Below, one piece after another: positions 44,725 through 54,965 of a DNA stretch of 64,000 nucleotides (positions within the stretch are counted from its first letter, which is position 1; each line of letters begins with the position of its first letter). A model generated the notes under the pieces. That model saw only the letters and a list, made by a program, of their open reading frames with translations, was not told the DNA's origin and searched no databases. Where the stretch lies: assembly GCF_002494345.1 (NCBI RefSeq), contig NZ_NXNI01000001.1:2790001-2854000 (forward strand), in the 5' to 3' direction. This DNA comes from Natrinema ejinorense. Lineage in GTDB: Archaea; Halobacteriota; Halobacteria; Halobacteriales; Natrialbaceae. The translations under genes and the position numbers were made by a program.

Positions 44725-46028
44725 CGCCCGGCCTCCGTGCCGGCACGCTGGCCCGCGACGTAGCCCGTCGCGAGCGAGACGCCCGAGCCGGATTTCTCCG
44801 CGGCGAAGTCGTAGCCGCCCAGTACCGCACCAGCCGCGCGCAGGTTCGAAAACTCGGGTCCGTCGTCGGCGTCGAGCGGTCTGAGTTCGCGGTCGACGGG
44901 AAGGCCGAACTGGGCGTAGGGGTGATCGCCGAAGACGTCGTCGACGAACCAGTCGTAGCGGTCCGTCGGGTGGGGGACGTGGCAGTCGAAGATCGGTTCG
45001 AACACCCGCTGGCGCTCCGATTCGACGCCCTTGCCGACGAGTCCGCCCGTCGCGAGCACGTACTGGTCGGCCCGGTGGGGAACGGCGGCACCGTTGCGGT
45101 CGACGATGACGCGGGCGATCCGTTCGGAGCCGTCCGCGTCCGTCCCGTCGGCCGCGCTCTCGTAGTCGACCACGGGGACACCGGTCGTCACGCGGACGCC
45201 CGCGTCCTCGAGCGCGTCGTAGAGCAGATCCGCGAGTCGCATGCCGGGGAGACTCGGCGGCCCCATCGGCACCTCGAAGACGTCGACGCCGAGTCGGTCC
45301 GCGAGGTCGGCCCTGACCTCGTCGGCGTGGTCGTCTCCGAGGATCGCGGGGAAGCCGATGCGAGTTTCGTCCTGGAGATGCCCGCGGACGGTCTCGACGA
45401 GGGCTGCACGGGCCGTGGACTCGCCCGTCGCCGTCGCCAGGGTCTCGTCGCGGTCGAGCAGGTGTGCGTAGCGCGTGATCTTCGCGTCGTCCCGGACGAT
45501 TCCCGGGAAGCGAACGGTCACGCCGCGGGCCGCGAAGGGTGCGCCCGCGGCCTCGAGGTGAGCGGCTGCCAGCGGGGCCTCGAAGTCCGGCAGCGTCTCG
45601 AAGCCGACGAGCACGGTATCGCGGTCGTCGCTCGCGAGGCCGGCGGCAGTCGCGACCGGGTATCTGGCGGTCGGTTTGACCGTCCCGCCGTGGGTCGGCA
45701 CGAGCGCGTTCGCGTCCGTGTGCGACCCGGCGTAGGCCTCGCCCGCGATCCCGTCGAAGAAAGCGAGGGCCTCGCGGACCGCCTCGCTCCCCACGCGCTC
45801 GTAGGGATGCCCGTCGGGGAGCCCCTCGAGCGCCGCGAACGGGTCGACGAGCGGGCCGTCGCCGTCCGGCGTGTATCCCAGCACGTCGATCAGCCCGCTG
45901 GCGTGACGGAGCGTGCTCTGCTTGGCCGAGACGAGTCGTACCTGGACGTCCCGCTGTGCCGCGGCGAGTGCGGCAGTCGTGCCGGCGAGGCCACCGCCGA
46001 TGACGAGGACGTCGTCCTCGATCGCCAT
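44721..46028 (-). CDS. glpB: Anaerobic-type glycerol-3-phosphate dehydrogenase subunit B
   Basis: 435 aa FAD/FMN subunit. FAD motif LVIGGGLAGTTAALAAAQRDVQV at the start; further flavoprotein regions are GPPSLPGMRLADLLYDAL, DQYVLATGGLVGKGV and, near the C-terminus, FSNLRAAGAVLGGYDFAAEKSGSGVSLATGY. Works with GlpA to oxidise glycerol 3-phosphate to dihydroxyacetone phosphate. Its ATG directly follows the glpA stop codon, showing coupling. Confidence 0.93.
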   Translation of the reverse strand: MAIEDDVLVIGGGLAGTTAALAAAQRDVQVRLVSAKQSTLRHASGLIDVLGYTPDGDGPLVDPFAALEGLPDGHPYERVGSEAVREALAFFDGIAGEAYAGSHTDANALVPTHGGTVKPTARYPVATAAGLASDDRDTVLVGFETLPDFEAPLAAAHLEAAGAPFAARGVTVRFPGIVRDDAKITRYAHLLDRDETLATATGESTARAALVETVRGHLQDETRIGFPAILGDDHADEVRADLADRLGVDVFEVPMGPPSLPGMRLADLLYDALEDAGVRVTTGVPVVDYESAADGTDADGSERIARVIVDRNGAAVPHRADQYVLATGGLVGKGVESERQRVFEPIFDCHVPHPTDRYDWFVDDVFGDHPYAQFGLPVDRELRPLDADDGPEFSNLRAAGAVLGGYDFAAEKSGSGVSLATGYVAGQRAGTEAGR

Positions 46029-47738
46029 CTAGCGGGCCCCCCGGGCGGTCCCGGCCTCGTCTTCGCTGGGTTGGCCGCCGTCGAACGCGGTGAAGTCGAC
46101 GTCCCCCGCCGCGCTCGCTGGATCCCGATCGCGGTTCATCGTGGTCGCGTGGAGCGCGTAGTTGAGCATCGCCTGCGAGAGCTGTTCGCCCCACAGCGCG
46201 TGCCGTTCGCCCTTCCAGCGTTCCTGAAAGAGTTCGTCGAGCGACGCCCGGACCGTCTCCTCGTCGTACGTCGGGTGGAGCTCGTTTGCCATGTTTTGAC
46301 AGCAGAACCCGCCCTGGCAGTTCCCCATCGACGCCCGCGTCCGGATGCGAACCGCGTTGAGGTCCGACCCGGACTGGGAGACGGCGTCCTGAATCTCCGC
46401 GCGCGTCACGCCCTCGCACTGGCAGATCACCGGGTTCGCGTCGTCCGTCTCGAGCACCTCGCTCGCCCGGCTTCCAAGCCGCTGCTTGCTTCGGCGAGCC
46501 ACCGGCGAGCGCAGCCCGAAGTCGTCCATCCCTGCCTCGAGGGTTTCGATGTTCTCGCTGCCGGGAAGGGGCTCGTCGGCGGTCGCACAGGCGGCGGTCA
46601 CCCCCAGCTTCTCGCAGACGTGATCCGATATCTCCTCGGCCATCGCCCGGTAGGTGGTGAGCTTCCCGCCGACGATGCTCGCCATCCCGGACACGCCGTC
46701 GCGGTCGGCGTGATCGAGCAAGAAGAAGTCCCGCGTGATGTCGGTGGGGTCCTGAGTGCCGGTCCCCGGGGGCTCGTAGAGCGGACGGACGCCCCAGAAC
46801 GAGCGGATGGTTCGGGCTTCCGAGAGGATCGGCACCAGTTCCGAGAGCGTATCGATCATCTGATCCACTTCCCAGCTCTCCTCGGGGTAGTCGTCCGGAT
46901 CCGAGACCTCCTCGTCGGTCGTCCCGAGGATGGCCGTCGTCTCGTGAGGGACGACGATGTCGGCGTCGCCTTTCGGTCGACAGCGGTTGATCACGGTGTC
47001 GACCTGCCGGACGTTCATGATCGTCATCACGCCCTTCGAGGGTCGGACCTCGATCTCGAGGTCCGCCATCGCGCCGATCTGGCCGGCCCACGCGCCGGTC
47101 GCGTTGACGACGTAGTCGGCGGTGATCTCCTCGGTCGTGCCGGGCGTCTCGTGCGTGCGCTTTCCCGGCCCCGAGTCGTGGCGAACCTCAACCCCGTAGA
47201 TCTCGTCGCCGTCACGCAGGAGGTCGATCACTTCGGCGTGAGTTTCGACCCTCGCGCCGTGGTTCTCGGCGTCGATCGCGTTCGCGACGCAGAGTCGGAA
47301 CGGGTCGACCGCGCCGTCGGGGACCTCGATCGCTCGCTTCACGTCGCCCGCGAGGTGGGGTTCGACCTCGCGGGCTTCCCGACCCGACAGCACGCGGGCG
47401 GGAATCCCACACTCCCGACACCCCTCGAGTTTCTCCTGAAAGTAGTCGTCCGAGTCCTCGGGACGCTGGACGAACAGGCCACCGGTGGGCTCGACGCAGT
47501 GGCCGGCAATCTCCCGAAGGATCTCGTTTTCCTCGATACATTCCGTCGCGCTGGCCTGATCGGAGACGGCGTATCGCCCCCCGCTGTGCAACAGGCCGTG
47601 CATGCGGCCGGTCGTTCCGTCTGTGAGAGTTCCTCGCTCGACGAGCGTGACGTCGAGGCCGCGCATCGCCAGATCACGGACGATGCCACAGCCGGTCGAG
47701 CCACCGCCGAGTACGAGAACCTCGGTATCGCGTGCCAT
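46029..47738 (-). CDS. glpA: Anaerobic-type glycerol-3-phosphate dehydrogenase subunit A
   Basis: 569 aa catalytic FAD subunit. [28 protein letters not shown] at the N-terminus, [19 protein letters not shown], and WGVRPLY in the substrate domain. The C-terminus has the BFD-like [2Fe-2S] Cys cluster [11 protein letters not shown] plus [11 protein letters not shown], typical of GlpA. A TATA-like GATAAAATAAAG lies about 37 bases before the ATG at 47738, giving a short untranslated leader; an in-frame ATG ten codons upstream is too near that box. Divergent from glpK. Confidence 0.94.
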   Translation of the reverse strand: MARDTEVLVLGGGSTGCGIVRDLAMRGLDVTLVERGTLTDGTTGRMHGLLHSGGRYAVSDQASATECIEENEILREIAGHCVEPTGGLFVQRPEDSDDYFQEKLEGCRECGIPARVLSGREAREVEPHLAGDVKRAIEVPDGAVDPFRLCVANAIDAENHGARVETHAEVIDLLRDGDEIYGVEVRHDSGPGKRTHETPGTTEEITADYVVNATGAWAGQIGAMADLEIEVRPSKGVMTIMNVRQVDTVINRCRPKGDADIVVPHETTAILGTTDEEVSDPDDYPEESWEVDQMIDTLSELVPILSEARTIRSFWGVRPLYEPPGTGTQDPTDITRDFFLLDHADRDGVSGMASIVGGKLTTYRAMAEEISDHVCEKLGVTAACATADEPLPGSENIETLEAGMDDFGLRSPVARRSKQRLGSRASEVLETDDANPVICQCEGVTRAEIQDAVSQSGSDLNAVRIRTRASMGNCQGGFCCQNMANELHPTYDEETVRASLDELFQERWKGERHALWGEQLSQAMLNYALHATTMNRDRDPASAAGDVDFTAFDGGQPSEDEAGTARGAR

Positions 47739-48029
47739 TCTGTCACTGGACCCTACGGACACCCGCATCTTTATTTTATCGGCGGTGGGATAACGGCCAT
47801 AACAATCAGTCGGTAGCGTGAACCGCGGCGGTAGTTCGGACCGTCGTCGGACGATATCGGGACCAGTCGCCCCCGGAAATCGTTCGTAACGCTCGATACA
47901 GTCAGATGTAGTTACCAATATGGTCTGTAATTTATGGCTTTGAAAACATTTATAATGATCGTAGGGGTTGTTTACTAGTGACACGCTCCCACCAGTAAAG
48001 ACGGCGCGTGGAAGTATGGGTGACCACCA
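47739..48029. promoter_or_regulatory. Divergent promoter region of glpABC and glpK
   Basis: 291 bases without a gene. Toward glpA there is an AT-rich box at about 47770-47780. Toward glpK there is TTTATAAT at 47949-47956, which would give a leader of about 50 bases, and a second AT-rich stretch near 47928-47937. A shared operator for a GlpR-type regulator is likely here, but I see no clear palindrome. Confidence 0.6.
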
Positions 48030-49571
48030 ATGACAGAGAATACCTACGTCGGCGCAGTAGACCAGGGAACGACGGGGACCCGCTTTATCGTGTTCGATCA
48101 CGAGGGGCAGGTCGTCGCGAACGCCTACGAGAAACACGAACAGATCTACCCGGAACCGGGCTGGGTCGAACACGACCCGATGGAGATCTGGGAGAACACC
48201 AAAGACGTCATCCAGCAGGCGCTCGGGCAAGCAGGCGTCAGTCCGGACCAGCTCGAGGCCATCGGCGTGACCAACCAGCGCGAGACGACGCTGCTGTGGG
48301 ACGCCGACTCCGGTCGGCCGGTCCACAACGCCATCGTCTGGCAGGACCGCCGAACCACCGACCGCGTCGAACAACTCGAGGAAGACGGGCTCGTCGGGAC
48401 CATCCGCGAGAAGACCGGGCTCGAGGCCGACGCCTACTTCTCGGCGACGAAAGCCGAGTGGCTGCTCGAGAACGCCGATCCGATCAAACTCGAGCGCTCC
48501 CGCCCCGAGGACATCCGCGACCGCGCGGAGAACGGCGAGGTCCTCTTCGGGACGATCGATACGTGGCTGATCTACAACCTCACGGGTGAGCACATCACCG
48601 AGGTCACGAACGCCTCGCGGACGATGCTGTACAACATTCACGACCTCGAGTGGGACGACGACCTGCTCGCGGAGTTCGACATCCCCGCGGAGATGCTGCC
48701 GGAGGTCCGCCCCTCGAGCGACGACGCCACCTACGGCGCGACCGATCCCGAGGGCTTCCTCGAGGCCGAGGTTCCGGTTGCGGGTGCGCTGGGCGACCAG
48801 CAGGCGGCGCTGTTCGGCCAGACCTGTTTCGACGCCGGCGACGCGAAGAACACCTACGGGACCGGCTCGTTCTTCCTGATGAACACCGGCAGCGAGGCCG
48901 TCGAGAGCGATCACGGCCTCCTGACGACGATCGGCTTCCAGCGCTCGGGCGAAGACGTCCAGTACGCCCTCGAGGGATCGATCTTCATCACGGGCGCGGC
49001 GATCGAGTGGCTCGAGGACATGTCGCTGATCGACAACCCCGCCCAGACGGCGGAACTCGCCCGCAGCGTCGATTCGACGGACGGCGTCTACGTCGTCCCC
49101 GCCTTTACCGGGCTGGGCGCACCCCACTGGGATCAGCGCGCACGCGGCACCATCGTCGGGATGACCCGCGGCACGCGCAAGGAACACGTCGTTCGTGCGA
49201 CGCTCGAGTCGATCGCCTACCAGACCCGCGACGTCGCGGAGGCGATGGAGGCCGATTCGGGGATCGAGATGCGCTCGCTGAAGGTCGACGGCGGAGCGGT
49301 CAAGAACAACTTCCTCTGTCAGCTCCAGTCGGACATCATCGGCTCGGAGATCGTCCGTCCGGTTGTCGACGAGACGACGGCGCTTGGCTCGGCCTACGCG
49401 GCCGGCCTCGCCGTCGACTACTGGAGCGATCCCGACGAACTGCGGAGCAACTGGCAGGTCGACGCGGAGTTCGAGCCGAAGATGGACTCGAAGACGGCCG
49501 ACCAGCGGTACGACCGCTGGAGCGACGCCGTCGAACGATCGCGCGACTGGGCACGCGACGCGGAGGAATAA
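48030..49571 (+). CDS. glpK: Glycerol kinase
   Basis: 513 aa FGGY-family kinase: ATP + glycerol to sn-glycerol 3-phosphate. Signature pieces: [20 protein letters not shown] at the N-terminus, [47 protein letters not shown] and [15 protein letters not shown]. All conserved residues are present. Together with glpABC it carries glycerol into glycolysis, a major carbon route of halophiles living beside glycerol-producing algae. The membrane protein downstream starts five bases after its stop. Confidence 0.96.
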   Translation: MTENTYVGAVDQGTTGTRFIVFDHEGQVVANAYEKHEQIYPEPGWVEHDPMEIWENTKDVIQQALGQAGVSPDQLEAIGVTNQRETTLLWDADSGRPVHNAIVWQDRRTTDRVEQLEEDGLVGTIREKTGLEADAYFSATKAEWLLENADPIKLERSRPEDIRDRAENGEVLFGTIDTWLIYNLTGEHITEVTNASRTMLYNIHDLEWDDDLLAEFDIPAEMLPEVRPSSDDATYGATDPEGFLEAEVPVAGALGDQQAALFGQTCFDAGDAKNTYGTGSFFLMNTGSEAVESDHGLLTTIGFQRSGEDVQYALEGSIFITGAAIEWLEDMSLIDNPAQTAELARSVDSTDGVYVVPAFTGLGAPHWDQRARGTIVGMTRGTRKEHVVRATLESIAYQTRDVAEAMEADSGIEMRSLKVDGGAVKNNFLCQLQSDIIGSEIVRPVVDETTALGSAYAAGLAVDYWSDPDELRSNWQVDAEFEPKMDSKTADQRYDRWSDAVERSRDWARDAEE

Positions 49572-49575
49572 TTCC

Positions 49576-50652
49576 ATGTACGGGACGCTCCTTCAGGTAC
49601 CAGTCATCGGCATGGAATTCGAGCGGTTCGCCGTGCTGCTCATCGCTTCCCTCGCCGGCGGCGCGTTCGGTGCGGCGCTCGGCGCGTTGCCCTCGTTCGT
49701 CTTCACGGGCTTCGTCGTCTTCCTCGGCGAAGGGATCGCCATTCTGCAGCGAGAAATCGGGAGCGAGATCGGCGCGGTCGAGGCAGGAGATATCGCGACC
49801 GGTGTGACCGGGACGATCGGCTTCGGCGCGGTCACCGGCCCCCACATCGCCTTCGCCGGCGGCGTCGCCGCGACGGCCTACGCCGGCCGGAAGTATCCCG
49901 AGATGGAGCCCGACGACTGGGATTACCACTTCGGGAAGAACATCCTGTACGCGTTCGGAACCAAACCCGACATCCTCGCGGTCGGTGCGATCTTCGGCGT
50001 CGTCGGGATGCTCATCACCCGGGTTATGGGCGGTCTCGGGTTCCCGACGGACAACATCGCGCTCTCGGTCGTCGCGACGGCGTTCCTTGCCCGCATCGTG
50101 TTCGGCTACCCGATCGTCGGCAAGGTCGGCGGCTCGAGCATCCTCGACATGTCGCCGTTCGAGCGCGAGGAGAAACGCGTGGCGGCCGACGGCGGCACCG
50201 AGACGGGCCGGCTGGCGACCGAACCCTGGCTGCCACACCAGTACAAGTGGTCCGGCGTGACCGCGATCGGTCTCGTCGGGGGGCTTCTCGGCGGCTTCAT
50301 CTGGCTCAGGACGGGAAGCATCTTCATGGGCTACGCGATTTCCGCGATGAGCCTGCTGTTCCTCAACCTCGGCGTCGAGAAGATTCCGGTTACCCACCAC
50401 ATCACGCTGCTGGGTGCCGTGGGCGCGGTGATCGCGATGCCGGCCATCGGCAGCGAGCTGGCCGCACTGCTCGCCGCCGGCGCGTTCGGCGCGATCAGTG
50501 GCCTCATCGGCGAACTGAGTCAGCGCGTGTTCTACTCCCACTCCGGGACGCACGTCGACCCGCCGGCGATGGCCATCGCGGCGTTCATGTTCGTGCTCGG
50601 CCTCCTCTATCTGGCCGGGCTGTTGCCCAACGCGGGCTATCTCGCCCTCTAG
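49576..50652 (+). CDS. Polytopic membrane protein linked to glpK (putative glycerol facilitator)
   Basis: 358 aa with about ten hydrophobic segments, rich in Gly and Ala. The N-terminus is [23 protein letters not shown]. The middle has a cytosolic loop (about 188-220) with acidic/basic residues. The equivalent gene beside glpK in Haloferax has been called glpX and proposed as a glycerol facilitator, as I recall; it has no NPA motifs of aquaporin-type GlpF. Start four bases after the glpK stop indicates cotranscription. Function is inferred from position. Confidence 0.75.
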   Translation: MYGTLLQVPVIGMEFERFAVLLIASLAGGAFGAALGALPSFVFTGFVVFLGEGIAILQREIGSEIGAVEAGDIATGVTGTIGFGAVTGPHIAFAGGVAATAYAGRKYPEMEPDDWDYHFGKNILYAFGTKPDILAVGAIFGVVGMLITRVMGGLGFPTDNIALSVVATAFLARIVFGYPIVGKVGGSSILDMSPFEREEKRVAADGGTETGRLATEPWLPHQYKWSGVTAIGLVGGLLGGFIWLRTGSIFMGYAISAMSLLFLNLGVEKIPVTHHITLLGAVGAVIAMPAIGSELAALLAAGAFGAISGLIGELSQRVFYSHSGTHVDPPAMAIAAFMFVLGLLYLAGLLPNAGYLAL

Positions 50653-50761
50653 ACGATCTCGGCCGGCGTGGCCGCACCCGATGCGACGGGACGGCCGCCA
50701 CGTCGATACTCTTCTCGACACAACCGACTCTTTTAGGGCACTCAGCCCTCGAGTACCGGCC

Positions 50762-51445
50762 ATGAGAGCCGATCCGCCGCTCGTCCTCGACATCGACGGC
50801 ACCCTGACCCGTCCCGAAGGGTGGGGAATCGATCCCCGCGTCTTCGACCCCCTCCGAGAGTGGGACGCGCCAGTCGTGATCGCCACCGGGAAAGCCTTCC
50901 CCTATCCCGTCGCCCTCTGTCACTTCGTTGGGATCCCCGAACTCGTCGTCGCCGAAAACGGCGGCGTCGTCTACACCGGCGACGACGTCTTCTTCACCGC
51001 CGATCGGGAGGCCGCCCGAGCGGTCGTCGAGGAGTACCGGGCCGCCGGCTACGACCTCGGCTGGGGCACGGAAGAGACGGTCAACCGCTGGCGCGAGACC
51101 GAAATCGCCGTCAATCTCGAGCAGCCGATCGAACCGCTGCGCGAGATCGCCGCCGAGTACGGGCTCGAAGTGATCGACACGGGCTATGCCTACCACGTCA
51201 AGGACGCCGACCCGAACAAAGGCGAGGGGATCGCGCGGATCGCCGATCACGTCGGGGTCGACCTCGCGGACTGCGTCGCCGTCGGCGACTCGATCAACGA
51301 CGTCTCGACGTTCGAGACCGTCGGTCGCGGGTTCGCCGTCGGAAACGCCGACGAGGCGGCGAAAGCGGCCGCAGACGAGGTACTCGAGGAGCGCCACGCC
51401 GACGGGACCCTCGCCGTCCTCGATCGGGTTCGCGCCACGACGTGA
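50762..51445 (+). CDS. Phosphoglycolate phosphatase (archaeal HAD type)
   Basis: 227 aa HAD-superfamily hydrolase of the Cof/TA0175 group. Motif I is VLDIDGTLTRPEGW (nucleophile Asp, general acid Asp), motif II IATGKAFPYPVAL, motif III is Lys in YHVKDADPNKGEG and motif IV is AVGDSINDVSTFE. Removes phosphate from 2-phosphoglycolate. The ATG at 50762 gives the family start. It is separated by 109 bases from the glp-linked gene and is probably independent. Confidence 0.88.
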   Translation: MRADPPLVLDIDGTLTRPEGWGIDPRVFDPLREWDAPVVIATGKAFPYPVALCHFVGIPELVVAENGGVVYTGDDVFFTADREAARAVVEEYRAAGYDLGWGTEETVNRWRETEIAVNLEQPIEPLREIAAEYGLEVIDTGYAYHVKDADPNKGEGIARIADHVGVDLADCVAVGDSINDVSTFETVGRGFAVGNADEAAKAAADEVLEERHADGTLAVLDRVRATT

Positions 51446-51472
51446 CGCGGTTTCGGGGCCGCGAATAGCCGA

Positions 51473-51486
51473 TTCGCGGCCGCGAA
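51473..51486. promoter_or_regulatory. 14-bp palindrome, copy 1
   Basis: TTCGCGGCCGCGAA, perfect dyad, 16 bases before the ATG at 51503. The same 14 bases recur at 53865-53878. A related imperfect copy lies at about 51450-51466. Confidence 0.5.
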
Positions 51487-51502
51487 ATGCGCTCCTACTT
51501 TT

Positions 51503-52120
51503 ATGTCCCTCCTGGAGACAGTCCGAACTACCGTGTCCGCCCTTCCGAACTGGATCGACGACCGGATCGACAGGAACCTCGACAACACGTTGACCCAACG
51601 GCACGTCGTCGAGACGATGTTCGAGTCCGAGCGCCCGTTCTTCTCCATTCGACAGCTACAAGCGCGCGTCAAGCCGGACATCAGCAAGGCGACCGTTCGG
51701 AACCGCCTCAACGAATTACAGGAGATCGACGTCGTCGCCACCGAGACGTATCCGGAGTCGGTGACGCTGTACTACATCGATTATCCGGAGTCGGACTGGC
51801 CCCTGTCGCCGGAGGGGAAACGGGCGCTCGTGACCGACTCCCCGCTGGATCGGCTCTCCACGCGGGACTTTCTCACGATGCGGGATACGGCCGGTATCCG
51901 GACGCTGGTGCTCGCCGGGTTCCAGTTGACGCTCGTGGCGTTCGCGTTCGGCGGCGTACTGACCGTCGTCGGCGCGGACATCGGCACGCAGAGCGACATC
52001 GTCCTCTGGGATACGGCCGTCGACCTGTTCGGGATCAGCCTCCTGTTGTTGCTCACCGAGCGGCTGGTACGCTGGGTGCGTTCCAGAGACGGCCCGCTGG
52101 ACGCGCTCTCGGCCGACTGA
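51503..52120 (+). CDS. Membrane-anchored winged-helix protein
   Basis: 205 aa. Residues about 28-85 form a winged helix-turn-helix (LTQRHVVETMFESERPFFSIRQLQARV, then SKATVRNRLNELQEIDVV). Two C-terminal transmembrane helices (about 138-160 and 168-188) anchor it. Such one-component membrane regulators couple surface state to transcription. The ATG at 51503 overlaps a TATA-like CTTTTATG; if that box is used, the start would be the in-frame GTG ten codons downstream (51533). Function unknown. The palindrome just upstream may be its operator. Confidence 0.7.
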   Translation: MSLLETVRTTVSALPNWIDDRIDRNLDNTLTQRHVVETMFESERPFFSIRQLQARVKPDISKATVRNRLNELQEIDVVATETYPESVTLYYIDYPESDWPLSPEGKRALVTDSPLDRLSTRDFLTMRDTAGIRTLVLAGFQLTLVAFAFGGVLTVVGADIGTQSDIVLWDTAVDLFGISLLLLLTERLVRWVRSRDGPLDALSAD

Positions 52121-52166
52121 ACCGACGAGATGACCGAACGACGATTACGATAGAGACACGATACGA

Positions 52167-52616
52167 ATGTCCTCGAACACACAGACGCCGAGTCACGGAC
52201 CGGAACTGCTCACTGACCGTTCGATCGCCGGAATCGCCGTTCATCCGCTGGCCTTTCTCACCGGGATCATCGGTGCCGGCTTCGTCTACGTCGTCTCGAC
52301 GAACGAATTTACGAGGGTGAACGCGCGAAACGCGCTCAACTGGCACCTCTCGGTCCTCGTCCTCAGCGTCGTCGCCGTCGTGACGTTCGTCCTCGGTGCC
52401 GACGAGCTGACGGTCGCCGGCGAGGCGATGGAGTTGTCGGTGCTACCCACACCGCTCGAGACGGTTGCCGGCCTCGTCGGAACGGTGCTGTTGCTGGCAG
52501 CAGGGTTCGCGTGGCTGCTCACGGGCCTCTTTACGGCTATCGCCACGGTCAAAGCGATCTTCGGCACGCCGTGGGAATACCCGCTCGCACGCGACATCGT
52601 CAAGACCGACATCTGA
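52167..52616 (+). CDS. DUF4870 membrane protein
   Basis: 149 aa. A short polar N-terminus is followed by about three to four hydrophobic helices, including VHPLAFLTGIIGAGFVYVVS and ETVAGLVGTVLLLAAGFAWLLTGLFTAIATVKAIFG. The VNARNALNWHL sequence after helix 1 is the DUF4870/Tic20-like mark. No function is established. It starts 46 bases after the preceding gene. Confidence 0.85.
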   Translation: MSSNTQTPSHGPELLTDRSIAGIAVHPLAFLTGIIGAGFVYVVSTNEFTRVNARNALNWHLSVLVLSVVAVVTFVLGADELTVAGEAMELSVLPTPLETVAGLVGTVLLLAAGFAWLLTGLFTAIATVKAIFGTPWEYPLARDIVKTDI

Positions 52617-52766
52617 CCGAGACGAGCGGACACCGATAGATCGCCCACGAGAGGGCAGTCGTCGGGTGCAACGACGCCACCACGAGCAGTATTCGATTAC
52701 CGTACTCCCACCTCACGCACCGTTCTCCCACAAGGTTTTCACTCCAGCTGAAATAAGACCGAACGC

Positions 52767-53528
52767 ATGTCTTCTCGTCGGTCACTACTCCTCGAGGAGA
52801 TGGTATGGCCGGAGGTCGAATCGGCACTCGAAAACGGGACCCGGACGGCGATCGTGGCTATCGGCTCGATTGAACAGCACGGGCCACATCTGCCGCTGAA
52901 TATGGACACGCTGGACGGCGACGAACTCTCTCGTCGGATTGCAAGCGAACTCGGCGACGCTCTCGCCGCGCCCACGATCCGCCCTGGCTGTTCCGGACAT
53001 CATATGGAGTTCCCTGGCACGATTACAGTCCCACCCGAAACACTGATGGACGTGATTCGCTCGTATTGCCGCTCACTCGACGAACACGGCTTCGAGCACA
53101 TCGTGTTGGTGCCGACTCACGGCGGAAACTTCGGCCCAGTCAAGACCGTCACACCGGATATCGCACGTGAGATCGACGCCAGTGTGATTCCGCTTGCCGA
53201 CCTCGACGAACACATGCAGCTGCTGAATGAGGGGCTCAGTGATGCAGGCATCGAATACGACCAAGACGTGATTCACGCCGGGGCGGCCGAAACGGCGATA
53301 GTGTTAGCACTCGAGGAGGGGCTGGTCAGAACGGAGAACCTCGAGCGCGGTCACGAAGGGTCGATTGCGACCGCTCGCCTACTCAGCGAGGGGTTCAAAA
53401 CCATCACCGAGAACGGCGTGCTCGGAGATCCAAACGAGGCAACCGCCGAAGCCGGCGAACGGATCATCGAAACGGTCGTGAGTTCGTACGTCGATCACAT
53501 CGAGACGGAACGAAAGACGGTGGGTTGA
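52767..53528 (+). CDS. Creatininase family amidohydrolase
   Basis: 253 aa. Metal ligands in the typical order: GSIEQHGPHLPLNMDTLDGDELS at the N-terminus (Glu, His, Asp) and LVPTHGGNFGPV in the middle, followed by DVIHAGAAETAIVLAL (Glu). The family includes creatininase and enzymes of riboflavin/F420 or mycofactocin routes; the substrate here is unknown. It is alone between a DUF4870 gene and a 396-base interval. Confidence 0.88.
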   Translation: MSSRRSLLLEEMVWPEVESALENGTRTAIVAIGSIEQHGPHLPLNMDTLDGDELSRRIASELGDALAAPTIRPGCSGHHMEFPGTITVPPETLMDVIRSYCRSLDEHGFEHIVLVPTHGGNFGPVKTVTPDIAREIDASVIPLADLDEHMQLLNEGLSDAGIEYDQDVIHAGAAETAIVLALEEGLVRTENLERGHEGSIATARLLSEGFKTITENGVLGDPNEATAEAGERIIETVVSSYVDHIETERKTVG

Positions 53529-53924
53529 CGTGTCGTCTTGGTACCGTCCGACGACGGAGACGCGGTCTCACCGACCACCACAGCCACGGTGACTGAATCG
53601 TGAGGAAACGATGCTCCCCTGAACGTGCGCGTCTAAACGACTCGTCGGACGAACGCCCGTGAACGTCCGACCGCGTCTCGAGCGCGATCGCTATCCGACC
53701 CGTTCCGTCCGGCAGGAGGGCCGGCCCCCACCAGTCTCGCGGCTATCCCGGCAGTCCACGATCCCTTTCGGTCCGGAGCGCCCTCCACAGCGGGGACCTG
53801 CCCCGTCGAGGAACAGGTCGGCTCGAGTGTCGTGAACTGCCGTTTCGAGGCCGCTGATCGGCGGTTCGCGGCCGCGAAATTCGGATCCGGGTTTACGTAT
53901 CCGTGACTGCTCGGGACAACTGCA
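53529..53924. other. Intergenic region, no gene recognised
   Basis: 396 bases without a credible acidic reading frame. It contains the second copy of the 14-bp palindrome (53865-53878) and a TATA-like TTTACGTAT at about 53893 for the lipoprotein gene. Confidence 0.5.
53865..53878. promoter_or_regulatory. 14-bp palindrome, copy 2
   Basis: TTCGCGGCCGCGAA, identical to the copy at 51473-51486, followed by the same two bases (at). It lies 46 bases before the ATG at 53925, just upstream of the TATA-like box, suited to an activator or a repressor. Confidence 0.5.
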
Positions 53925-54929
53925 ATGTTCGAACTCCGAAATTGGTCCCCCCGACAGCGCGATAGCGAGTCATCGACGACGACCACCGCCGTGAGCCGGC
54001 GGCGCGTCCTCCAGGGCGGTGCGGTCACGACAGTACTGACCACTGCCGGATGCCTGGGCGACACGCTCACTGCCGACGACGACGCGGCCGACGGCGACGG
54101 CTCGACCAGTGATGGCTCGAGTAGCGACGGCGACTCGACGAACGCCGACGGTGACGACGCGGACGGCGACGAATCGGCAACTCTCGAGGACGAACTGCGG
54201 CCGCTCATCGACGACTATCTCGATGCGGCCGCCGCCGAAGACACCGAGACGATCGCGACGCTCAGCCACGGCTCGAGTCCGCTTCATCCCGGCGACTGGG
54301 AAGACGCTGGCTGGGAGTTCCAGGGCGACGCCTACGAGGACGTCGACGGCTACGAGATCGAACGCGTGGCCGAGAACGCCGCCGTCGAGGACGTCTCCGA
54401 CCTGGAGTTCGTCGAGTTCTGGTTCGAAGACGACGGGCTCGCCGAGGCGATCGGCTCGGAAGAGATCGCGATCGTCGAGGTTGCGTCCGACGACCTCGAG
54501 GCCGAAGACCTCGACGTGTGGGTGTTCGTCACGGAAGACGAGGAGTGGACGGTCTTCTTCGTCGGTACCGAAGACGAGACGCCGGCGGATCCGACGGCGG
54601 CGTTCGAAGACCCCATCGAAGACGAGGGGAACGACGTCGTCGCGAAGATCGACTGGGAGTTCGACCAGGACAATCTCGGCGAAGAGACGGAGTGGGCACG
54701 GGTCCACCTCACTGACTCGCCGGGCGTCGACGCCGACACCGTTCGCATCGAGTCGACGATCGCCGGCACGGAGATCGAATTCTACAACGACGAAAACGGC
54801 GCGGTCTCGTCGACCTGGGCGGGCGCGACCGGAACCGTCGAGCTGAATCCGGACGGCGACCAGATCGTCGTGACCGCGATCGACGGGGACGAGGAACGGG
54901 TCGTTCACCGCCAGCACTACGAGCCCTGA
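53925..54929 (+). CDS. Tat-exported lipoprotein with Ig-like C-terminal domain
   Basis: 334 aa. SRRRVLQGG (twin arginine) and VTTVLTTAGC (lipobox) show Tat export and lipid anchoring at Cys. A Gly/Asp/Ser-rich disordered linker (about 45-95) follows. A middle domain (about 95-220) resembles a SnoaL/NTF2-type fold, judged only from helix-strand order. The last 100 residues (WARVHLTDSPGVDADTVRI to VVTAIDGDE) look like the archaeal pilin/type IV C-terminal beta domain. TATA-like box 27 bases before the ATG. Surface function unknown. Confidence 0.8.
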   Translation: MFELRNWSPRQRDSESSTTTTAVSRRRVLQGGAVTTVLTTAGCLGDTLTADDDAADGDGSTSDGSSSDGDSTNADGDDADGDESATLEDELRPLIDDYLDAAAAEDTETIATLSHGSSPLHPGDWEDAGWEFQGDAYEDVDGYEIERVAENAAVEDVSDLEFVEFWFEDDGLAEAIGSEEIAIVEVASDDLEAEDLDVWVFVTEDEEWTVFFVGTEDETPADPTAAFEDPIEDEGNDVVAKIDWEFDQDNLGEETEWARVHLTDSPGVDADTVRIESTIAGTEIEFYNDENGAVSSTWAGATGTVELNPDGDQIVVTAIDGDEERVVHRQHYEP

Positions 54930-54965
54930 GATCGGTCGCTCCGATCGACGACGGAATCGCTCTCG

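Noticed and set aside
46029-49577. A minus-strand frame open for almost 1200 codons through glpA and on the opposite strand of glpK
   Set aside because: The part beyond 47738 is antisense to glpK, lacks an acidic protein profile and crosses the divergent promoter. It reflects the scarcity of stop codons in high-GC genes.
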